NCBI RefSeq assembly: GCF_022414595.1
Contig: NZ_JADWYO010000001.1
Coordinates: 186,001-250,000 of the forward strand
DNA: 64,000 nt
Source of the DNA: Streptomyces sp. MUM 203J
GTDB taxonomy: Bacteria; Actinomycetota; Actinomycetes; Streptomycetales; Streptomycetaceae
Direction of reading: 5' to 3'
The notes beneath the pieces are model-generated. The model made no database searches and was not told where the DNA came from. It saw only the letters and a program-made list of their open reading frames with translations. Position numbers and translations under genes: made by a program. This document shows positions 28,862 through 35,712 of the stretch, one piece after another; the stretch's first letter is position 1, and every line of letters starts with the position of its first letter.

Positions 28862-31060
28862 CTACTGGTCGGTCGGGTCCGCACCCGGCACGGGTTCGGT
28901 GGGGTCGGAGGGTTCGTCCGCTTCGTCGAGCGCGTTCAGGGCGCTCCAGGCGAGGTCGGCCAGGGTCGCCCCGTCCTTCGTGGTCCACCGGGCCGTGCCC
29001 TGGTTGGCGACCGGGCGCTCGGCCCAGCCGGCCTGCTCCCACATGTGAGTGATGAGGCCGGAGGGCGAGTAGCGCTGCCCGTCCGCGGCCCACAGGATCG
29101 GCTTGGTGCGGTGGTTGACCCAGCTGGCCAGGGCCCGTCGGCCGTCCTTCGCGAGCCAGTCGCTCAGGGCCGCGGCCTCCAGCGGGTACGCCGAGCTGAG
29201 GACGAGAGGGGTCCCGTCGACGAGCACGCCCTTGTCCACCAGGACGTGGACGGCGTTGGGCCTGCGGCGCTTCCGCTGAGGGCGGACGCGTCGATACGTG
29301 TCCGGTGCCCCGGCGCCCTGAGGTGAGATCATGGCCTTCACCACGTGGTCCGTGAGCTCACGGGTGCGAGCCACGTCCGAGCAGACGGCCCGGATCTGCG
29401 AGCGTTCCGTGAACAGCTGGTCGATGGCGCTCGCGGTGACGGGCACGAGCCGCTGGACGAGTTCCTTCGTCTTCTGTGTGGCGTTCTCGGCCCAGGCCAG
29501 CCCGACATCGGGCTCGCCCATGGACTCGGTGTCGAGGAGCTTGAACACCATATGGGTGATGAGGTAGACGCCGTGCTCGGTGAGTGCGGCACCGCGCCCC
29601 TCGTAGCGGCGGCGGATCTCGAAGAGGCTCCGACGCACCTGGCGCAGCACCTGAACCGCGTTCCACAGGGAGAAGGCACCGGGCCGGGACCGGAACAGGA
29701 CGTCGTAGATCCCCTGGGTGCCCCGCTCCCAGAGCGGCTCCAGGGAGAGCGCGATCCGGGCCGCGTACTGACTGTCGGCGTGCGCGCAGGCCAGGGCGCA
29801 CGCGGCCTCGACGACCGAGCAGCCGGTCTCCTCCGGCGGGTCGAGTTCGCTGCGCCTCACGACGTACTCGAGACCGAGCTCGGCCCGCATGTCCTCCATG
29901 ATCGCGCCCTGGACCGGATCGAGGGCAATGAAGTCGCGTGCACCGACGCTGTTCTGCCGGTTCGTGGCCTTGGTGGTCTCCTTGGCGAAGTCGTTCTCCT
30001 CGCCCGTGACGATGATACGCACCGTGATCCGCGCCTCGGCGGCGGCATCGCCCTGGGCCAGGGCCTCGGCCACCGCCCGCACGGTCTGGGCGCCGTTGAC
30101 CACGCTCGCGTTGTGCAGGGTCAGGGCGAGCGGGCGGTGCTGCGGGGCGCGGGCGGACCGCTCGACCTTCTCGACCCGGTCGCACAGCACAGTGATGCCG
30201 TTGTTGTAGTACCAGAAGTGCGCGGGCTCTTCGGTGAGGGTGTGGACGAGGGCGTTGTTGATGACGGTGCGGCCCAGCGGATTGCGGATGTTGAGGCTGA
30301 ACAGGTCCGCACCGTGTCGGGCCCACTTCCCTACCTGCTCGGCGTCTACGACTCCCTGGTAGGAGTCGTAGAGCGCGTCCGACCCCATGCCGAACCACGG
30401 GTACAGCTCCGCCGTGAGCACCACAGGCTCGGGGGCCTGGTCGCTCCGCACGGACGCCCACACCTCGGGGGCGAGGATGATGCGGTTTCGCAGCACCTTC
30501 CCGAAGCGGTTGAACTCGTTCTCCCCGTTCTCGACAGCCTGCAGGAAGCCCTGCCCCGGCTGGTCGGGCCGCATCAGGACCACGACCTGGGTGACGGGCA
30601 CGGGGCCCTTGTCCATGACGGTCTTGGCGTATTCGGCCAGTTGCCGACCGCGCGGGTTGAACGGCGCGAAGTCCTCGTCGTCGATGAGCCGCAGTCCCGC
30701 GAGGAGTTCGAGGACGGCCTTCCGGTCGGCCCCGGCCCGCCCCTCGGGGCTCCACTTCGCCTGGACGAGATACACGTGCGGGTCCGGACCCTCGACGACC
30801 GCGATGGCGTCGATGCCCTGGTCGGCATGCCCGTCGATCACCGTGGCCGCCGCCTCGGCATGGCTGAAGCCGGTCACGATGCGCACGGCCTGCGCCGTAA
30901 GGGCCCGCGACAGCATCCGGTTGTCGTAGGCGTCCCCGGCGTAGCCCTCCAGGTCGTCGACGTTGAGCAGTCCCTTGTAGGTGCTTCTCAACGCGCTGCC
31001 CACCTGCCGAACCTGGGTCGCCACATTCGGCAGGCTGTCCGGGCCGTGCGTCGCGCTCAT
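28862..31060 (-). CDS. AIPR-family (abortive infection phage resistance) protein with QxK nuclease-like motif
   Basis: 732 residues; start ATG 31058-31060 with GGAGGGGAAGAAC upstream. The central AIPR core is recognisable (INNALVHTLTEEPAHFWYYNNGITVLCD, HNASVVNGAQTVRAVAEAL, ETTKATNRQNSVGARDFIALD). The N-terminal region holds HADQGIDAIAV...VYLVQAKW, i.e. Asp84 and Gln100-x-Lys102, matching the Mrr-like D-QxK variant of the PD-(D/E)xK nuclease fold. AIPR proteins are named for abortive phage resistance and occur in several defence contexts. It lies 69 bp after the kinase and 24 bp before the helicase. Nuclease activity is inferred from the motif. Confidence 0.85.
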   Translation of the reverse strand: MSATHGPDSLPNVATQVRQVGSALRSTYKGLLNVDDLEGYAGDAYDNRMLSRALTAQAVRIVTGFSHAEAAATVIDGHADQGIDAIAVVEGPDPHVYLVQAKWSPEGRAGADRKAVLELLAGLRLIDDEDFAPFNPRGRQLAEYAKTVMDKGPVPVTQVVVLMRPDQPGQGFLQAVENGENEFNRFGKVLRNRIILAPEVWASVRSDQAPEPVVLTAELYPWFGMGSDALYDSYQGVVDAEQVGKWARHGADLFSLNIRNPLGRTVINNALVHTLTEEPAHFWYYNNGITVLCDRVEKVERSARAPQHRPLALTLHNASVVNGAQTVRAVAEALAQGDAAAEARITVRIIVTGEENDFAKETTKATNRQNSVGARDFIALDPVQGAIMEDMRAELGLEYVVRRSELDPPEETGCSVVEAACALACAHADSQYAARIALSLEPLWERGTQGIYDVLFRSRPGAFSLWNAVQVLRQVRRSLFEIRRRYEGRGAALTEHGVYLITHMVFKLLDTESMGEPDVGLAWAENATQKTKELVQRLVPVTASAIDQLFTERSQIRAVCSDVARTRELTDHVVKAMISPQGAGAPDTYRRVRPQRKRRRPNAVHVLVDKGVLVDGTPLVLSSAYPLEAAALSDWLAKDGRRALASWVNHRTKPILWAADGQRYSPSGLITHMWEQAGWAERPVANQGTARWTTKDGATLADLAWSALNALDEADEPSDPTEPVPGADPTDQ

Positions 31061-31129
31061 GTTCTTCCCCTCCCGTCGGCTGGGCCGTGTCGCCCGCCAG
31101 GTCGATCGTTGCGCCGTTGTCCCGCCGCT

Positions 31130-32776
31130 TCAGGAACCCTGACCGTCGAGATCGAGCCGGATCAGCGCCAGCGCCTCGGCGATCTCCGCGGTCAGCTCGT
31201 CCGCGGGGCCGTAGACGACGTTCAAGTCGTCGTGCAGCGGTTCGAGGACGACCACGGCTTCGGCGGCCCGGCCCTGGGCAAGCAGTAGCATGCCGATGTC
31301 ACGGCGGAGTTCGACGGCTTCCTCACTGACGTCACTGTCCACGGACCGGACGACCGCCAGCACCGCTTCCAGCGCCGTGAGCGCCTCCGTCACCTGGCCG
31401 AGTTCGGCGCGGCAGCGGGCGGCCTGGGCTCGGCAGGCGCGGGCCTGCTCGCTCGTGGGCCCCGCGATGCGCCCGTAGGCGTCGGCGAGCGCCGTGAACT
31501 CGGGCAGGGCGGCGCGGTAGTCCCCGCCGAGCAGCCGGATCGCGGCCCGCTGGGTGCGCAGTTCGAGCACCTGCCGGTTCTCGGTGCCGAGGGCGCGGGC
31601 GGCCGGTTCGATGACCTCGCTCAGGACCTCCGCGGCCTGGGTGAACCGCTCCTCTTCGAGGAGGGCGTCGGAGTGCGCGTACGCGTCCTTGATGTCCGCC
31701 CTGAGTTCGTCCGGGACGGGGACGGGTGCGGGGGCCTGCTCCCCCGAGGGCGTCGGGGCGGCCGCCGGCCGGGGCCGGGAGCGGGGCGCGTACGGGTGGC
31801 GGAACAGCGCGGTCGGGTCCGGGGTACCGGCCGGGCCCGTCTCGCCGGGCGACGGGTCCTGGCCGGCCTGCGGGAGGAAGGGCCGCAGCCGCTCGTACAC
31901 CTCCTGAACGTCGGCGGGCCGCGTCTCCGGGGCCTTGCGGAGCAGGTGCAGGACGAGTTCCTCGAGCGCGGCCGGGACCTCGGGGCGCAGGTGCCGGAGC
32001 GGTGTGGGGTCCTCGGTGACGTGCTGGTACATGAGCGCGAGCTCGCTGTCCGCCTGGAACAGCACCCGGCCGGAGAGCAGCTCGTGGAGCACGCAGCCGA
32101 GCGCGTACAGGTCCGTCCGCGGGGTGACGCGCCCGCCGCGGACCTGCTCGGGCGCCATGTACTGGGAGGTCCCGATGGGGCTCCCGGTCGCGGTCAGCTT
32201 GGTGGCGTCGGTGCGCAGGATGGCCGCGATGCCGAAGTCCAGGACCTTCACGGTCCCGTCGCGGGCGACAAGGACGTTGCCCGGCTTGAGGTCCCGGTGG
32301 ATCACGGGGACCTCGTGGGCGTGCGACAGCACGGTGGCCACCTGTGCGGCCACCGCCACCGCCCAGCTCACCGGCAGCGGCCGGGCCGGGTCCACGTAGG
32401 CGGACAGCGGGACGCCCTCGACCAGCTCCATGACGAGGAACAGGTGCTCGTGGGAGTCGTCCAGGACGGCGTCGTAGACCTGCGGCACACCGGGGTGCTG
32501 GATACGGGCCGTGATCCTGGCCTCGCGCCGGAACCGCTTGGCGAGCTCGTCCGCCAGCTGCGGTGAGGTGACGGCCTGCGCCCGGATGAGCTTCACCGCC
32601 ACGGGCCGGTCAAGCACGGAGTCGTAGCCGCGCCAGACGTCGCCCATGCCGCCGTGGCTGAGCTCCTCCAGGAGTTCGTAACGTCTGTCGATGATCCGCT
32701 GCGGCACCGTGCCCCTGCCCCGTGGTGTTGCTGTCGCCGACGTGGTACCCCGAGGTGGTGTCGGCCGGCCCGACAT
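31130..32776 (-). CDS. Serine/threonine protein kinase with helical (TPR-like) C-terminus, no membrane anchor
   Basis: 548 residues. Kinase domain about 33-290: glycine loop LSHGGMGDVW, catalytic Lys62 (AVKL), HRDLKPGN at 160-167, DFG at 180-182, MAPEQ at 208-211. A Pro-rich linker (about 300-360) leads to a soluble helical repeat region with Ala/Leu/Glu periodicity (DELRADIKDAYAHSDALLEEERFTQAAEVL...). There is no transmembrane helix or PASTA repeat, unlike housekeeping PknB. Start ATG 32774-32776; GTG 32707 is an alternative. Placed upstream of AIPR and helicase genes, it may sense or signal infection, as other bacterial defence kinases do; this is inference. Confidence 0.88.
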   Translation of the reverse strand: MSGRPTPPRGTTSATATPRGRGTVPQRIIDRRYELLEELSHGGMGDVWRGYDSVLDRPVAVKLIRAQAVTSPQLADELAKRFRREARITARIQHPGVPQVYDAVLDDSHEHLFLVMELVEGVPLSAYVDPARPLPVSWAVAVAAQVATVLSHAHEVPVIHRDLKPGNVLVARDGTVKVLDFGIAAILRTDATKLTATGSPIGTSQYMAPEQVRGGRVTPRTDLYALGCVLHELLSGRVLFQADSELALMYQHVTEDPTPLRHLRPEVPAALEELVLHLLRKAPETRPADVQEVYERLRPFLPQAGQDPSPGETGPAGTPDPTALFRHPYAPRSRPRPAAAPTPSGEQAPAPVPVPDELRADIKDAYAHSDALLEEERFTQAAEVLSEVIEPAARALGTENRQVLELRTQRAAIRLLGGDYRAALPEFTALADAYGRIAGPTSEQARACRAQAARCRAELGQVTEALTALEAVLAVVRSVDSDVSEEAVELRRDIGMLLLAQGRAAEAVVVLEPLHDDLNVVYGPADELTAEIAEALALIRLDLDGQGS

Positions 32777-32834
32777 GTCGGAGCCAGTGTGGTGGGGGTG
32801 GCGATCTTCCGTCCAGGGAGGCGTACGAGGTCTG

Positions 32835-33335
32835 TCAGATCTGGCCGAGAACCGTCTGTGTGTCGTGGTTTCGCCTGTCGTACTCGGCCCACACGATCTT
32901 GCCGGGCGCCCCGCAGGGCCGTGGGCCCCAGCCCCACCGGTCGGCGAGGGCGGCGACGAGGAGCAGACCGCGCCCGTCGGTACGCTCGGCGCCGGGCAGC
33001 TGCTGCGCGGGTTCCGGCAGCCGCTCGCCCCGGGTGTCGGCCACCTCGATCCGCACGGTGGTGAGGGGCTGTACGGGGACGGTGAGCCGTACGTGGAAGT
33101 CCCGGCCCGGGAGCCGGCCGTGGTGGACGGCGTTCGCGCCGAGCTCGGCCACGAGGAGTGCGATCACGTCGTGCGCATCGGAGCCGTACAGGATGCCCCA
33201 GGCGTGCAGCCGTTCCGCACACAGCCGGCGGGCGAGACGGGCGCCGCGGGGCGTGGCGGTGAAGCGCATGGCGAAGTGACGGGTGGGCATGGCGGGTTGG
33301 GTGGCGTGAGTGGTGCCGGTGGGGTTGTTCGTCAT
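32835..33335 (-). CDS. ATP-binding (HATPase, anti-sigma-factor-like) regulator
   Basis: 166-residue single-domain GHKL ATPase of the RsbW/AbaA type frequent in Streptomyces. The N-box-like stretch is HDVIALLVAELGANAVHHG, the G1-like segment is VADTRGERLP, and G2-like is ERTDGRGLLLVAALADRWG. It begins at ATG 33333-33335, divergent from the HTH-DUF5753 gene at 33446 and 58 bp upstream of the kinase on the same strand. Together with the HTH and DUF397 genes it resembles whiJ/abaA-type regulatory loci. Targets are unknown. Confidence 0.82.
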   Translation of the reverse strand: MTNNPTGTTHATQPAMPTRHFAMRFTATPRGARLARRLCAERLHAWGILYGSDAHDVIALLVAELGANAVHHGRLPGRDFHVRLTVPVQPLTTVRIEVADTRGERLPEPAQQLPGAERTDGRGLLLVAALADRWGWGPRPCGAPGKIVWAEYDRRNHDTQTVLGQI

Positions 33336-33445
33336 GGCTCCACGGTGGGCCGTGGTGGCGTAGCGTGACCATGGGTGACGCGCCGTCGCGTTCCGCTTGT
33401 ACGCGGGCGGGCGGCGCGGTGTACGCGCGCGGAAGGGTGGCGGCG

Positions 33446-34525
33446 GTGCGGGACGATGACGCGACAGCCGGACGGGAGCCGGTGGAGCCTGAGGAGCGGC
33501 TCGGGTCGGCGGGTCCGGTGGGGCAGCGGCCGGAGGACGAGCCGGGGCAGGGAGTGGTCACGGCCTTCGGGCGGCAGCTGAAGCTCCTTCGGCTGCGGGC
33601 CGGGCTGGAGCGGCCGGAGTTCGGGAAGCTGGTGGGGTACGCGGCCCAGTCGGTCGCGTCGTTCGAGCAGGGCCGACGCATCCCGCCGCCCAGGTTCATC
33701 GACCGGGCGGACGAGGTGCTGGACGCGGGTGGGGTGCTCAAGGCGCTGAAGGAGGAGGTGGCGCGGGCCCAGTATCCGGCCTTCTTCCGGGACATGGCGC
33801 GACTGGAGTCGGAGGCAGTGGAGTTGTGCGCCTACGACACCCTGGTGGTCAACGGACTGTTGCAGGCGGAGGAGTACACGCGGGCCGTACTGGCCATGCG
33901 ACGGCCCCTGCTGGACGAGGAGACCATCGAAACGCGGGTGGCGGCGCGGCTGGCCCGCCAGGAGATCTTCAACCGGTGGCCGGCTCCCTTGCTGAGCTTC
34001 GTCATGGAGGAGTCGGTTCTGCGCCGCCCCCTGGGTGGCAAGGCGGCCCTGCGCGGCCAGTTGGAACACCTGCTACTCATCGGCGAGAAGCGCAACGTAG
34101 AGATCCAGGTCATGCCACTCGACCGCGAGGACAACGCCGGTGTGGACGGCCCCTTCACCGTCATCACCCGCAAAGGCGGGCAGCAACTCGTGTACATGGA
34201 AGTCCAGGCACGGAGCAACCTGCTGACGGACCGGGAGGAGGCTCGGCTCGCCGCCGCCCGCTATGGCATCATTCGGAGCCAGGCTCTCACTGGGTGTTTC
34301 GTCTCTGAAATCGCCGTTTCAAGCCGGTTCGCGGGGTGTGTGATCGGCTCTGCTGCGGTGACTCCGGAAGCTGTGGTGGCAGGAGTGTCGCTGGCGCGCG
34401 AATGTCCGCCGGAACTGTGCACTTCGTTCTGTCTCATTCCAAAAGGCCAGGCCGGAGAGCATCTGTCTGCCTACTCCCGCGGACCCTGGCCAGAGCGGCG
34501 ATCCCGCGGTATGCCGCCGTTATGA
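33446..34525 (+). pseudogene. HTH (XRE)-DUF5753 regulator, 3' end displaced by an IS
   Basis: The HTH is at about residues 32-85 (FGRQLKLLRLRAGLERPEFGKLVGYAAQSVASFEQGRR), followed by the DUF5753 domain (YPAFFRDMARLESEAVELCAYDTLVVNGLLQAEEYTRAVL...). I choose GTG 33446 with GGAAGG at 33431; GTG 33365 is possible. Authentic sequence ends at 34289, where the IS begins. The frame reads through into the IS for 79 foreign codons to a TGA at 34523-34525, which overlaps the transposase ATG. The lost 3' end (SPRETMGFIEKLLGEL) survives at 35392-35441. Function of the tailed protein is doubtful. Confidence 0.88.
34287..34289. repeat. Target-site duplication TCA (left copy)
   Basis: TCA directly precedes the IS, and an identical TCA at 35389-35391 directly follows it. 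Removing the IS and one TCA restores the reading frame IRSQALSPRETMGF of the host gene, which proves the insertion point. Confidence 0.85.
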
Positions 34526-35388
34526 CGGATCGTCGACGATATCCGAGCGACCTGTCCGACGCCCGCTGGGCCTTGGTGGAACCAACCCTGACAGCCTGGC
34601 GCCAGGCCCGGACCGCACGCGCACTCGCCTTCGGCCGGCCGCCCGAGCACGACCTGCGAGACCTCCTCGACGCGATCCTCTACGTCGACCGCACGGGCAT
34701 CCCCTGGCGCTACCTCCCGCACGACTACCCGCCCCACCAAACGGTCTACGCCCACTTCGCCCGATGGCAACGCGACGGCGTGTTCGAGCAGCTCAACGGG
34801 CTCCTGCGCCGCCTGGTCCGCGCCAGCGAGGGCCGCGATCCGGAGCCGACGGCCTGCATCATCGACTCCCAGAGCGTCAAGACCTCCACCAACGCCCCTG
34901 CAGCCACCCAGGGCGTGGACGTCGGGAATAAGATCGCCGGCCGGAAGCGGAACATCGACACCGACACGATCGGACTCCTGCTGACCGTCCTGGTCACCGC
35001 CGCCAGCGTCCAGGACAGCACCGCAGGCCAGCACCTGCTGACCGCGGTCGCCGCCGACCACCCCACCGTACGCAAGACCTGGGCCGACATGGGCTACAAG
35101 ACCGCCGTCATCGAACACGGCGCGACCCTCGGCATCGACGTCGAGATCGTCCGCCGCGACCCCACGACCAGGGGATTCGTGGTCCAGCCCCGCCGCTGGG
35201 TCGTCGAGCGAACCTTCGGCTGGCTCATGAACCACCGCCGCCTCGCCCGCGACTACGAAGCCCTCCCAGCCCGCTCCGAAGCCATGATCCACGTCGCAAT
35301 GATCAACCTCATGACCCGCCGACTGACCAACGAAACCACCCCGACCTGGCGCGGAACATGATCCACAAATCAGGGATGAAACACCCAG
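34290..35388 (+). mobile_element. IS5-family insertion sequence (1099 bp)
   Basis: The terminal inverted repeat starts CTGGGTGTTTC at both ends (34290 onward, and complement of 35388 backward), matching over 17 of 19 bases. TCA is duplicated as target site, which fits the TNA target of IS1031-type IS5 elements. It carries one DDE transposase on the plus strand. The near-intact ends and perfect duplication suggest a fairly recent insertion. Confidence 0.92.
34522..35361 (+). CDS. IS5-family DDE transposase
   Basis: 279 residues from ATG 34522 (MTDRRRYPSDLSDARW), where the homologous region begins; a longer in-frame start at 34336 adds non-domain residues. The N-terminal DUF4096-like part is DLSDARWALVEPTL...GIPWRYLPHDYPPHQTVYAHFARW. 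The catalytic triad is Asp115 (IIDSQSVKT), Asp189 (WADMGYK) and Glu229 (VVERTFGWL). The frame looks complete, so the element may be active. Its start codon overlaps the stop of the interrupted host gene (ATGA). Confidence 0.93.
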   Translation: MTDRRRYPSDLSDARWALVEPTLTAWRQARTARALAFGRPPEHDLRDLLDAILYVDRTGIPWRYLPHDYPPHQTVYAHFARWQRDGVFEQLNGLLRRLVRASEGRDPEPTACIIDSQSVKTSTNAPAATQGVDVGNKIAGRKRNIDTDTIGLLLTVLVTAASVQDSTAGQHLLTAVAADHPTVRKTWADMGYKTAVIEHGATLGIDVEIVRRDPTTRGFVVQPRRWVVERTFGWLMNHRRLARDYEALPARSEAMIHVAMINLMTRRLTNETTPTWRGT

Positions 35389-35441
35389 TCAGTCCCCGAG
35401 AGACCATGGGATTCATCGAGAAGTTGCTGGGAGAACTATGA
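35389..35441 (+). pseudogene. Orphan 3' end of the interrupted HTH-DUF5753 gene
   Basis: After the IS, TCA and then 50 bp encode SPRETMGFIEKLLGEL followed by TGA, the usual C-terminus of DUF5753 regulators. It is no longer joined to its start. The TGA overlaps the DUF397 start (ATGA), showing that the two genes were translationally coupled before the insertion. Confidence 0.85.
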
Positions 35442-35650
35442 GCACCGCAGTTACCGCACCTGTGCAGCCGGTACTCGCTTGGTTCAAGAGCAGCTACAGC
35501 GGCGCTGAGGGTGGTCAGTGCGTGGAGGTGGCCGCCGCCTCCGGCACCGTGCACATCCGGGACTCCAAGCGGCTCGGCGGGCCCGTGCTGAGCGTGAGCC
35601 CCCGTGCGTGGACAGGGCTCGTGGAGCTGGCGGCAGACCTCACGGTCTGA
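35438..35650 (+). CDS. DUF397 small protein
   Basis: 70 residues: WFKSSYSGAEGGQCVEVA, then VHIRDSKRLGGPVLSVSPRAWTGLVEL. This is the DUF397 pattern of small proteins encoded next to HTH-DUF5753 regulators in Streptomyces (whiJ/abaA-type loci). The start ATG overlaps the old stop of the regulator. It has probably lost translational coupling because of the IS. Confidence 0.88.
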   Translation: MSTAVTAPVQPVLAWFKSSYSGAEGGQCVEVAAASGTVHIRDSKRLGGPVLSVSPRAWTGLVELAADLTV

Positions 35651-35660
35651 GTGCTGGCGG

Positions 35661-35691
35661 GGCCTCGTACACCGGTGAGGTGTACGAGGCC
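35661..35691. terminator. Bidirectional terminator hairpin between DUF397 and hsdR
   Basis: A perfect 12-bp stem GGCCTCGTACAC (35661-35672) / GTGTACGAGGCC (35680-35691) with a 7-nt loop. It lies between two converging genes, 10 bp after the DUF397 stop and 21 bp from the hsdR stop, and could end both transcripts. Confidence 0.75.
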
Positions 35692-35712
35692 TCTTCTCAC
35701 GCACCGAGAGGG

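Noticed and set aside
26705..31060. Gabija (GajA/GajB)
   Set aside because: The helicase partner could fit GajB, but the nuclease partner is AIPR with a QxK motif and not an OLD-type ATPase/TOPRIM protein.
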